From Caenimonas koreensis DSM 17982 (GTDB taxonomy: Bacteria > Pseudomonadota > Gammaproteobacteria > Burkholderiales > Burkholderiaceae_C), in assembly GCF_009646335.1 (NCBI RefSeq), contig NZ_WJBU01000008.1, positions 62,001-126,000 on the forward strand: a stretch of 64,000 nt of DNA, given 5' to 3'. The position numbers and the translations under genes were made by a program. Under the pieces are notes generated by a model. That model was not told the origin of the DNA, did not search any database, and saw only the letters and a program-made list of their open reading frames with translations. Below, piece by piece: positions 54,901 through 63,700 of the stretch (positions are counted from its first letter, which is position 1; each line of letters starts with the position of its first letter).

Positions 54901-55624
54901 TGGGCTCCAGGTACTCGTGATAAGGAAGAAGAAACCCCTTGTGGCCTTCGGGCCGAATCGAGTGGCGGAACTTGCCATCCCAAAGGGGGTAGGTGTTGCC
55001 AGGAACGGTTGAGTCGTATTCGAGGATTGCCGACTTGGCTTCGACAGTACCTACACCGACGACCAGTCTTGGATACGTCTCCTCGAGCGGATGGCCGCTC
55101 TTCGTATAGAAAAAAACCAACGAGTTGCCATCGGTTAGCCGCCCGAAAAAGAGGTCGCACAAAGCACGTTGCCTTTCCTTGGAAAAGACCCAAGGCGAGG
55201 GGAAGGGCGGCTCTTGGTCCGGTGGGAGAGGCGTTGAAAGCCCCGCCTCAATTTCATCCTGGTTACCTCTCAACATCCAATAGAACGGCACCGCGAACGT
55301 CGAGTAGGGGGGCACCGGGATGTTGGTCTTCAGCAAGTGTCCGTGCGTGTCTTTCGTCTTCTTGTTGCCCGCGTACGGATGCTCAACAGTCCGAACCCAT
55401 TGTTCGCGATTCATGAAGGCACCTGATTCCGCTTTGCACGGCGGCAAATCATCTGGCCCCAAGTCGGCGAACAGCTTGCCGCTGAACTTCACTTCTTGTC
55501 CGTCTTGCCTGCTGGATCGAATTCTTTCCAAGTCAAGGCAGTACGAGTTAGCCAGCGGGTCGGTACACACGGCGCCGTTCCATCGGTTGTCGTGCCATGC
55601 AACGCGAACGTTTAGGTGAAACAT
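51926..55624 (-). CDS. RecD-like SF1 helicase with C-terminal nuclease-like domain
   Basis: This 1232-residue protein has an unknown N-terminal region (about 1-600). A RecD/SF1 helicase core follows: Walker A GRAGTGKTT (about 642-650), motif II VVIDECSM (about 720) and motif III GDPNQLPPIG, with the UvrD-type C-terminal motifs YALTVHKAQGSEFDTVFVVLPE (about 1020) and ELVYTALTRSKKQL. The last ~110 residues hold a PD-(D/E)XK-like pattern: SELALATYF, then RLRPDFSWETD, GELILWEHLGM and YKQGWAKKRAWY. This suggests a helicase-nuclease that processes foreign DNA. It stands behind the truncated methyltransferase fragment and ahead of the GTPase, all on the minus strand. No published name fits the full architecture for me. 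Confidence 0.72.
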   Translation of the reverse strand: MFHLNVRVAWHDNRWNGAVCTDPLANSYCLDLERIRSSRQDGQEVKFSGKLFADLGPDDLPPCKAESGAFMNREQWVRTVEHPYAGNKKTKDTHGHLLKTNIPVPPYSTFAVPFYWMLRGNQDEIEAGLSTPLPPDQEPPFPSPWVFSKERQRALCDLFFGRLTDGNSLVFFYTKSGHPLEETYPRLVVGVGTVEAKSAILEYDSTVPGNTYPLWDGKFRHSIRPEGHKGFLLPYHEYLEPTCDSVEDARRRGLLGEIAVVPEAVDTMSFSYAGELASADVALSVLAKCLVSVRKIKQHGIAPGPWDQREEWLNQQISKAWTDRGAFPGAGAALEALGMRLGTSLMLELMARNEISANDDPWPVLDQLLRGAKAPPQDAYKADIKAVSNTWIGLSDDRRQLLRLLSRMSLSPAQSRRWFEPGRRKNASRSSVKDAEILANPYRIAECDIGDDSDVAISMATIDRGLMPDAIVQAAHPVEEPSFVGSALDWRRVRAGLVTVLRRSALGGDALLSDEGALLALGKLDLARPCEAPLDWLNGNEKLLAQEIVRHRLIINHETDEAVQCVQLKELSEREKQLSNLLTARAGAQVPSTAEEWSGLILEALNENGTHPDLENPRHKSALVEQAQALERLTTRKLSVLVGRAGTGKTTVLAGLLKSKKLAAEGILFLAPTGKARVRLSQKANTSAMTVAQFLFQLKRYDGMRQIVRFEGEEKYRKEKTVVIDECSMLTMDDLLAVLLALDLTHVKRMILVGDPNQLPPIGVGRPFADLVAHLDSANSGSAHFGALARLGIELRTAGQDESSDTLKLASWFTREQQPADAEWVLSESGQGEDLNDLRVCTWKTPSDLYTLLGMQFVSALGLASPVDVETFNAALGLTKEGWVPYDDHNGAERFQILSPVRLQPHGVHQLNRWCQRTFRGPQLASSRQPWGLSLGDEEIVWGDKVILTRNGKKDGWNGKLKQKVEGEYLANGEIGIAAQPPGDGKGKFMNIAFAQRPDVRFGFRRSQFSSDHAPLELAYALTVHKAQGSEFDTVFVVLPEKTRFLSRELVYTALTRSKKQLVLLVQGNDASALYELSKPTNSETAKRNTNLFAVGIRHGDDFPYAAHLVHRTSKNVMVQSKSELALATYFAGADVGLADYTYNRKLEGEGYPYRLRPDFSWETDAGELILWEHLGMLDREDYKQGWAKKRAWYASNGYVEDVNLFISSEGPGLDMNHVESVAKKVKTALNR

Positions 55625-55685
55625 GAAACTCCCTAAAAACCAAATGGATATCTATCGCCACGCGGCGCGGTCTGGAGTGACCAAC

Positions 55686-56102
55686 TCAGGTCCTCCGAAC
55701 CTCGTTGCCTTGGCTTTCCAAACGCCCCTCGCGTAGCAGACCATTGATCAGCGATCGGGCGGTCTCGTCGATCGTCGGACCAGTGCGGCGGAACCCAAGC
55801 CAGCGGGCAAAACCACGGATGGCCTCGTCGCGATCAGTCCATCGACGACCCTCGAGCGCTGCAAGGAACTGGTCCTTGAGGAATGCACGTTCATAGTCGT
55901 CGATTGCGCGGGTCGCTATCCGAAGAATTCCCCCATCGTTCGAGAGGATGCCGCGTCGCACCGCCGTACGCAATGCGTCATCGAGGGCATCACGGGCCTG
56001 AACACTGACGCGCCGGTAACCAAGTTCACGCGCGAGGTCTCGGATCGCGAACTCGCGCTCGCGGGACTGACTGTCCCCCATTACCTGTCGGACGCGCGCC
56101 AT
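55686..56102 (-). pseudogene. Cut-off C-terminal end of the methyltransferase gene (winged-helix repeats)
   Basis: These 138 codons (MARVRQVMGDSQSREREFAI...) continue in frame from the methyltransferase if the IS630 element is removed. They hold two helical repeats: IRDLARELGYRRVSVQARDALDDALRTAVRRGILSN and IRGFARWLGFRRTGPTIDETARSLINGLLREGRLES. Each looks like a winged-helix domain such as those at the end of DUF3320/DUF4011-type helicases. The ATG at 56102, or 56168 within the element, could still start a separate short protein. It lies 61 bases before the RecD-like gene. Confidence 0.72.
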
Positions 56103-56104
56103 TA

Positions 56105-57218
56105 TTGATACGGCCTCAACGTACTTGAAGTTCCGACATGCGCCATCATATTCAGATGATGGACACAACAGACATGAGATCGCTGACGCGCGAAGCGCGG
56201 CATGAGAGGCGGGTGCAGGTGATCCGGCTGCGCAAGGCGGGTCAGACCTATGAGCAGATCGCCGAGCAGACGGGGTTGAGCCGCACGGGCGTGTTCAACA
56301 TCTGCAGCCGTCACGCCGCTGGCGGCGCGCCGGCACTGAAGGACGCGGTGGGCGGGCGCAGAACTGGCGAGAAGCGGTTGCTGACGGCGCCTCAAGAGAA
56401 CACGATGCGCAAGTTCATCCAGGACAAGACGCCGGACCAATTGAAGCTGCCGTACGCGCTGTGGACGCGCGCGGCCGTGGCACAGCTGATCCACGAACGC
56501 CTTGGCGTGAAGTTGGCCGTGCGCACGATCGGCAAGTATCTGGCGCGCTGGGGCTTCACGCCGCAAAAGCCGATGAGAAAGGCCTACGAACAGTCGCCCG
56601 CTGCTGTGAAGAAGTGGCTCGAAGAAGACTACCCGGTGATCGCGGCGCAGGCAAAGTCCGAAGGCGCAGAGATTCACTGGGGCGACGAGACGGGACTGCG
56701 AAGCGACGACGTGCGCGGCCGCAGCTACGCACCGCAGGGGCAGACACCGGTGGTGCGGGTGAACAACAAGCGCCATGGCCTGTCGGTGATCTCCACGGTG
56801 ACCAACAAGGGCGTGATGCGTTGGAAGATCTTCGATGGCGCGCTCAACGCCGACATCCTGATCGACTTCATGAAGCGACTCGTGCGAGACGCGGGGCGCA
56901 AGATCTACCTGATCCTGGACAACCTGAAGGTGCACCACAGCAAGCCCGTCAAGGCGTGGCTGGCGCAGAACGCCGACTACATCGCGGTGTTCTACCTGCC
57001 CAGCTACAGCCCCGAGCTCAACCCCAACGAGATGGCTAACGCCGATTTGAAGCAGGGCGTCACCAAGCGTGCGCCGGCGCGAACAAAGCTGCAACTCGTG
57101 AAGGCCACCGCCGGGCACCTGCGTAGCGTTCAGCGTCAGCCCGAACGGATCAAGAGCTACTTCGAGCATGAGCCCGTTCGCTATGCAGCTTGATTCAACT
57201 TGGTTCGGGCCGGATCAA
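56105..57218 (+). mobile_element. IS630-family insertion sequence
   Basis: The element is 1114 bases. Its ends begin TTGATACGGCC (left) and, on the opposite strand, TTGATCCGGCC (right). Over 25 terminal bases the two repeats agree at about 19. It is flanked by TA on both sides (56103-56104 and 57219-57220), the target that IS630 elements duplicate. It holds one transposase gene, reads opposite to the defence operon, and splits the methyltransferase gene. Confidence 0.9.
56138..57193 (+). CDS. IS630-family transposase
   Basis: This 351-residue protein has an N-terminal HTH (RLRKAGQTYEQIAEQTGLSRTGVFNI) and the DDE catalytic region: HWGDETGLRSDD, then YLILDNLKVHHSK and LPSYSPELNPNEMANADLK, as in IS630/Tc1-mariner enzymes. 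The fold and motifs appear complete. ATG 56138 opens the frame; ATG 56174 (MRSLTREARHERR) may be the real start. It is intact, so the element may still move. Confidence 0.93.
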   Translation: MRHHIQMMDTTDMRSLTREARHERRVQVIRLRKAGQTYEQIAEQTGLSRTGVFNICSRHAAGGAPALKDAVGGRRTGEKRLLTAPQENTMRKFIQDKTPDQLKLPYALWTRAAVAQLIHERLGVKLAVRTIGKYLARWGFTPQKPMRKAYEQSPAAVKKWLEEDYPVIAAQAKSEGAEIHWGDETGLRSDDVRGRSYAPQGQTPVVRVNNKRHGLSVISTVTNKGVMRWKIFDGALNADILIDFMKRLVRDAGRKIYLILDNLKVHHSKPVKAWLAQNADYIAVFYLPSYSPELNPNEMANADLKQGVTKRAPARTKLQLVKATAGHLRSVQRQPERIKSYFEHEPVRYAA

Positions 57219-60200
57219 TAGGTCCGTCGCCTCCTGGTGAAAGGGTATGGACCTCGCTTGCGCCGTGCTCGCGCCCTTCAGATGCTGCGGCTTAGGCGCT
57301 GCAGACTTCAACCATTCAGTGGGCGCCGGCTCGTGCACGACCGGTGGCGGTGCGTTCGGAGGTTTAGCCGTCAGCGGAGTGACGTCGGTTCCTGCCTGCA
57401 CTCGGGGCCTGTCATTGGCTTGTTGTGTTGCGTTGAACGCCGCCGGCCAGCCGCCGTGCTGGTCAATGACCTTGTCGATCTCCGCCATCAACCGAATGGT
57501 TTCGGTGAGGGCGACGACGACCTTCTGATAGTGAACCAGATCGTCCTTCGTCAGGGTGCGGCCCTTGCGGTCCTTAAGCCATTTCTCGCAAACCGGGTAA
57601 CCGCCGATGTGGAAGTTCCACACGTCCTCGCGCACACCTTGAAAGCCGACGGTCTCCGCCCTGTCAATCCACACCGTCTCGCGCGACCATGAGATCTTCT
57701 CGACAGCGAGTTGGCGTCCCCCGACAAGTTTGGTGATGAGATGAGAGACCTTGGGCGACTCCAGCAGATGCAAGGCAATGAGCTCGCCGCCTAAGCGACT
57801 GAGAGATCGGAAAAGCTCCATGTTAGACGTCAATAGCATGATCGGAAATCTTTGCGCAAGTGCAGCGCAATAACGACGCCGATACTCCGGCGAATGAAAT
57901 AGACCATAGAACCAGAACAGAACGTCTTCCGGGCCAGTTGTCTTCCTCCCATCGCCATGTCCGATAGGGACAAATCGTGTCTGGGTTGTCGCACACCAGT
58001 CCTGCACGAACTCAGATGTAAGGTTATGGATCTGTTGGTCCTCTCCACCCATGAACGCTTCGTATCGATAGAGCGGAAAAAACGTGGTCCCCCGGTCATG
58101 GGTACCAGTCTTCATCTCAACCATCAGCCTAGAAATGCCCACGCTGAATCGGCTTGGCGTCGTCCATGTGCTCGAACAGACAAACCCGATATTTGGCCCA
58201 GCGATAACGTGCTTCATTGTTGGAAGCGATCGACTCGCCACTACAGCTTGGTCGTAAAAGATCCTACGAATGTCAAATGGACGATAGAGCAGTGAATAAA
58301 GACTAGCCTGCGCATTTTTCGTGGAAACGAGTTTCCCATCGAATGCCTTTACAGACTTCAGTAACTCGGCGTCATCGAAGCCAATCGCCACAGCATCACG
58401 ATTAGTCTTGATTCCTGCACCAAACTTCACATACGCGGAGTCAAGCCGGCGGGCAATTTCGCTACTTGCTTCGTCCTGTGGGGTAAAGCTGCAGTTTTCG
58501 ACATCTGGCTCGATTTGCCTCCACGACATGCTCTTCACGGAATTGGATGCAAGTGCTCCGTACTTTAGCGAACGCCGTCCAATTAGGTCGGCGTAGCGCA
58601 CTTCAGTAGGACCCCCGCGCTCGGATCGGAAATAGACGTGGATGGCGACGGATTGAACGATGTCGAAAACGTTCTCATCGTCCTCGACACCAGTAATAAT
58701 TTCATTCCCCCCACCGTGCAGATTCAGTTCGAACAGGCCGCCAAATTGTTGAGCAAGGTTTTCTCGCATGCCACGCAATGAAGTAGAGGCGAGCATTGTT
58801 CCGTTCGTGATGTAGCCCAATACACCAGCGCCGGAGGTGCCAACGAGATCTTGGGCAATGGAAATGAACTTAACAAAGTCGTCTTGGATGTTCCGCTCAA
58901 ACTGTAGTTGGTTCCTTTCGCGTATGAGAACGCCGCGGAACGTCCTAAACTTGTCAACGATTCGACGCGCATCCGGAGAGAGGTTGGCCGAGTAGTTTGC
59001 GTATGGCGGGTTTCCGACAATTACTGTGAATCTTTTCAAACGCTTTATCTCATTCACAGCTTCGGCCTCATGGGCCAGTGCGTCGAAACCGATCAGTTTC
59101 GCTTGCTTGTCGTCCGGCTTTTCGAGGGCGTTGGTTAGATAAATGCGCGCGCGTTCCTCGCTGCCGAATCGGTAGCCGGTTTCAGCAAGCTTGAGGCCGA
59201 CCTTCATGTGCGCGATGGCGTACGGGGCCATCATCAGCTCGAAGGCGTGCAGGCGCGGCAGCAAGTGCTTTGGCACGTACTCGTTCCACATGGCCATCTG
59301 CTTGGCATTGGTGAGGCGCTGCTGCTCCCACTTCGCCTTAAGGGTGCGGTAGATGAGGTCGATCACCTCAACAAGGAAAGTTGCAGTGCCAGTGGCAGGG
59401 TCGAGAATCTGGACGAAGGGTTCGTCCGGCGAGATGGTTCGCTTCTCGCCCGATTCGTCGGTGAGCGGCGGCAGCTTCAGGCCCGGGTGCTCCTTCTGCA
59501 TCTCACCCCAGGTGGTAGTGTCGGCGAGGCCGTCGGCGAGGCCGAACTCGGTCTGCAGCAGTTCGTGGACGCTGCGGACAATGTAGGAGACGACCGGCTG
59601 CGGAGTATAGAAGACGCCGCGCTGGATCTTCTTCTGTTTGTCGTACGCGGTGAGGAAGAGTTCGTAGAAGTGGATGACCGGGTCTTCCTGCCGGTTACGG
59701 TCGCCGAAGTCGCGGATGACCGCCTCCATGTTCGCCTGGTCGAGCAGCGCAGTGACCTCGGAAACGCCCAATTCGTCGAAGTCGATGCCCGGGCCACCCG
59801 CCTTGCCTCGGCGCCCGCCAACGTGAAGAAAGGTTTCCATCAGCTCCCGCAGGAACGGGCTCGTTCGCATGTGCGCAGCGAAGTCGTCGGCGGTCTTCCG
59901 GGTCGGGTCGGCAATACGTGCGGACAGCAGACCGTAAGCGATGGTCTGCGCGTACATGTCGGCGAAGCCGTCGGCGTCGAGATCGTGCACCAGCGACTCG
60001 CGGAACGCGGTCATCAACTTGGTCAACGGGCCACGCGCGCTCTCGATTGCCAATGCAGACTTGATGCGTTCGCAGATCGCCCGCGCCAACTCGGCCAGCC
60101 GGATCGACAGATCCATGGAAGTTGTGATGACCTCTCGGTGTCGCAGTGTGAAGGCGCTGCGCCACCGCTGCCGCCACGCCGTAGCGTCTGTGTCGTCTTC

Positions 60201-60728
60201 GGGCCAGGAAAGATGTTGCGTCAACTCCATGGCCACCGCGTCGAGATGCAGGGCGGTGTCAAGGTTGTCCCAGCCCAGCACCTTGAGCGTTGGCAAATCG
60301 TTCCGAGCTGCAGGCTGAGAGAAATGAGCGAAGCTGATCTGCCGCCCCTCACCCTCCCCGTAGTTGGAAATGAAAAGCAGGTCGTCGGCTGCCCAAACAG
60401 CGCGCTCCGCGCTATTGGCCGAAGCGCGCTTCTTCAGCGCAACCTGGCTCAGGATGCGTCGAAGGGCAACAACAGGGAGCCGCTTGGGTTCGAACTTGAC
60501 GAAGAAAATGCCCCAAGGCTGACTGGCAGACAGCGGCCGAAGCCGCTTGATCTCCTGGATCTTCGCTGCATTGCTTGCGTCGATGCCAAGCTCTTCGGGC
60601 GTGTACTCAAAGGTCAGTTCTTCGAAGTCGCCGCTTTCGATGGGCCAACCCATCGGGTCTTTTAGGTAGCGCACAAGCTGGTCGAATCGCTTGATGTCTG
60701 CAAGCGTCGCGCGGTGGTCGGTTGCCAT
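57195..60728 (-). CDS. N6-adenine DNA methyltransferase of the ISP/PglX type, 3' end cut by IS630
   Basis: This 1177-residue protein has an N-terminal helical region and a methyltransferase core: SAM motif ILDPATGTATFLVEV (about 440) and catalytic NPPYANYS (about 576). A large C-terminal target-recognition-like region follows. This resembles the methylase part of Type ISP enzymes and the PglX/DrmMI group. The last seven residues (IRPEPS after ATDLL) come from the element. Original codons ended in EATDL and continued in the fragment 55686-56102. The start at 60728 lies four bases after the helicase stop, so both genes are one transcript. It probably methylates host DNA at a site the restriction part then recognises as self. 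Confidence 0.83.
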   Translation of the reverse strand: MATDHRATLADIKRFDQLVRYLKDPMGWPIESGDFEELTFEYTPEELGIDASNAAKIQEIKRLRPLSASQPWGIFFVKFEPKRLPVVALRRILSQVALKKRASANSAERAVWAADDLLFISNYGEGEGRQISFAHFSQPAARNDLPTLKVLGWDNLDTALHLDAVAMELTQHLSWPEDDTDATAWRQRWRSAFTLRHREVITTSMDLSIRLAELARAICERIKSALAIESARGPLTKLMTAFRESLVHDLDADGFADMYAQTIAYGLLSARIADPTRKTADDFAAHMRTSPFLRELMETFLHVGGRRGKAGGPGIDFDELGVSEVTALLDQANMEAVIRDFGDRNRQEDPVIHFYELFLTAYDKQKKIQRGVFYTPQPVVSYIVRSVHELLQTEFGLADGLADTTTWGEMQKEHPGLKLPPLTDESGEKRTISPDEPFVQILDPATGTATFLVEVIDLIYRTLKAKWEQQRLTNAKQMAMWNEYVPKHLLPRLHAFELMMAPYAIAHMKVGLKLAETGYRFGSEERARIYLTNALEKPDDKQAKLIGFDALAHEAEAVNEIKRLKRFTVIVGNPPYANYSANLSPDARRIVDKFRTFRGVLIRERNQLQFERNIQDDFVKFISIAQDLVGTSGAGVLGYITNGTMLASTSLRGMRENLAQQFGGLFELNLHGGGNEIITGVEDDENVFDIVQSVAIHVYFRSERGGPTEVRYADLIGRRSLKYGALASNSVKSMSWRQIEPDVENCSFTPQDEASSEIARRLDSAYVKFGAGIKTNRDAVAIGFDDAELLKSVKAFDGKLVSTKNAQASLYSLLYRPFDIRRIFYDQAVVASRSLPTMKHVIAGPNIGFVCSSTWTTPSRFSVGISRLMVEMKTGTHDRGTTFFPLYRYEAFMGGEDQQIHNLTSEFVQDWCATTQTRFVPIGHGDGRKTTGPEDVLFWFYGLFHSPEYRRRYCAALAQRFPIMLLTSNMELFRSLSRLGGELIALHLLESPKVSHLITKLVGGRQLAVEKISWSRETVWIDRAETVGFQGVREDVWNFHIGGYPVCEKWLKDRKGRTLTKDDLVHYQKVVVALTETIRLMAEIDKVIDQHGGWPAAFNATQQANDRPRVQAGTDVTPLTAKPPNAPPPVVHEPAPTEWLKSAAPKPQHLKGASTAQARSIPFHQEATDLLIRPEPS

Positions 60729-60732
60729 AGGA

Positions 60733-63700
60733 TTATCCTTCGTTCAGTTCCATCCAACACTTGAGCACCGGCTTGACTCCCAAGGGCGCGTCCACACGTT
60801 TGAGATATGTGTTCTTGATGTGCTTCTCGATCTTGCTTCGCATTTCAATCAGCGTTTTTGGTGCGGTGTCGCACTTGCGCGGCGTATCCGGCTTGGACCG
60901 AATGTTGGCGACTATGTCGCCAGGCTCCTCGCGGATGGCATCTCGCGCAGCGTCATACAGATACCAGCGTGTCGTACCGGCAAGTTCCGTGAATTCACCC
61001 GTCTCTTTGTCGAGCGCCGGAAGCGCATAGCAGAAGAAGGCGCCTTGCACTCCCTTAGGTGGTTGTGTCCGGCCACTGAATATGGAACCCGGCAGTTGCT
61101 TCAGATAGCCCTCTAATTTGGAGTCAGCCTGTAACAGCGCTTGATACTCCAGATGCATGTCCTCGACTGGGGTCTTAGTGCCTTCGTAAGCGTGATTGAA
61201 TTCCTTCAGAGCGTCGAAGTCATCATCCGGTGTCAGGAGCTTCTTGCCTTCGATACCAAGCGTCTTCGAGATTAGCAGCGTCTTCTGCGTGACCTTGCTG
61301 TAGAGAGTAAGGATCGCGTTGAGTTCTTCTGGCGGCAGAAAATTCCAAAAACTCACCTTACCCCGGGAACTGGCAACCTCGGGGTGGTCTGCGATCAGGC
61401 GCTTCTCAACTTCGGGATTCATCCGACGGTCCACGCGCCCGATTCGCTGCATCAGGCGCACTGGGTTCCAGTGGATGTCGTAGTTCATCATTCGTGAGGC
61501 GTCCTGCAGGTTCAAACCTTCGGAAAGGACATCCGTAGAAATCAGCACATGAATTTCGGTTCGACCCTTCGCCGTTAACTCTCCGGTCGAGGTCCCGTTG
61601 TAGTACGGTGAAAAGCGTTGGATGACGTCGGCCCGATTGCCTTTGGTCGCACTATCGACCTGACCAACAGATTCAATGCCGGCCTGAACAAGTTGAAGTC
61701 TGAGATAGCGTGCTGTGTCCGCGAACTCCGTGAAGATCAAGACCTTCTGGCCGGATAGTTCCTTCGACTTGAGGAGGCGGACAAGTTTCTGTAGCTTGTC
61801 GTCGTGCTTTGGCTCAAATTTTCTAGCTTCAGCAACGAAATTGACGAGTTGGTCCAAGTCTCGAAATGTCTCGCCAATCATCGCGGCGACGTCGTACTCC
61901 ATGCGGCTGAGGAGATGCACTTTGTCGAGTAGCTCCTGCGGCACGATGTCGTCTTCATCCTGGTCCTCAGCGTCGTCTCCCCACAATTCGATTTGGTGCT
62001 TACGTGCGTACCCCAGTATTTCAGCGTTGTGGGCCTTCCACAGATCGAGCCTTTTCTTCTCGGTTGAAGTCTCACTGTGAACTTCAATGAAGGCCAGGAG
62101 CTTTTGAAGCAACCGGTCGCATGAGAGTTCGAAAGCCACGACCGAACTTTCAAAACGCTTAAGAAAGTTCGTCCGGATCAGGCCGACTACCTGCTTCTGC
62201 CGGTTCTGCTCGAAGGGGTCAATGCTCTTGTCCGGACCCTTGTACCAAGCGAGCGGGTAGTACATCGGAAGCGCGAAGAGTGGGTTGGTTCGCGTAAAGG
62301 CGTTCTCGAACATATCGAGCAGGTGACCGTAGGTCTTGCGTATCGAGTACGCCGCCACCTGTGGAGCCTTTCGTTCGGGGAAAACCGCAGCCTTGCCCTT
62401 CTCCCTCAGTTGGCTCTCCCTCGCGTACGACCGGCTACGCTGCACGACCAAATGCTGAAAGATCGTGTCCGTCGCCAAAATTTCTTGGGCCTCTGGCATA
62501 TGCTCCGATACATCAACCAGGTCATGCCCAAGCTTCGCCCGTAGCGATTTTTCCATTTGGGCGAAGTGCGCGCGTAAGTTGTTTACTCCGAGCGTGCGAG
62601 AAAAAAATGATTCGTCACGTCGAGTGAACAGTTCAGCCATATGCCGGAAGTCGCTCAAACGGTTGTTGATTGGGGTCGCCGTCAACATGAAAAGCGTCTT
62701 CTGTCGAATGCTGCTGTCAAGAAGATTGAACAGTTGGTAGTAGCGTGAAGGCTCCGATTCCTCATCGTCCGAGCCTTGACGCCCGGGATTGCGAAAGTGA
62801 TGCGCCTCATCGATTACCACGACGTCGGCAAGTTCGGCAATACGGCGAAATCGTTCTGGGAACTCGCCTTTGCGACCGAGGTCCGTGTGACTGAACACCG
62901 CCAGATTGCTGAAATCCGCCCCGCCGCCGATGTGTGGCAACCATTCGCGCAAATGGGGCTCCCAGACGCCCTCCTTCGCAGCCTTTGGAGCAAACAACAC
63001 GACACGTTTGCCCTCATGCAACACAAGTCGTTCAATGAGCATCAGCCCAACAAATGTCTTGCCGAGACCGACGCCGTCACAGAGAAATGCCCCACCGTGC
63101 TGCCGCGCAATCTTCATAAGCGCCCTGTACGCCTCCTTTTGGTATCGGTCGATCCGCGGGAACATTTTCGAGCGGGTCTCGTCCCATTCAGTCTCGGTCA
63201 ACTCGTGGCCTCGAAAGAATTCCTGAAGGGCCTTTGCATAAACATCGAAAGGCTTGTAAAGGCGGGTATGGCGATCGATAGTCTCAATGAATTCGTCGGT
63301 TACCTCTGTCGCATCGTTCCAATGCAACTCGAACCATTCCTGAAGCTGCGCAACCTCGCGCCCGCTCTGAATCTGTACATTCAACTCAATGTTCGTTGTC
63401 AAGCCAGGTTTAGTGAAATTACTTGACCCCACCAACGCCTGCGACCCAACTACCTCTAACTTCGCGTGTGTGATGTACGCTTTGGCGTGAAACTTGTCTT
63501 TGTCGTAAACACGGCATTCAATCTGTCGCAAACGCATGGCATCCAGAATTGCTGGGACACCGTCCAAAAATGGATTTCCCTCTTTGTCGGCTTCGACGCT
63601 GCCATCAAGCGCGAGCAAGGCACGTTGCCGGACTGCGTCAAGCATTGCCTTTCGGGTCCTGTGAGTCCTGTCCGCCCCCATCAGGATCCGGATCTTGGTG

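Noticed and set aside
59208-60665. 485-codon frame opposite the methyltransferase
   Set aside because: Antisense shadow of a gene with clear SAM and NPPY motifs.
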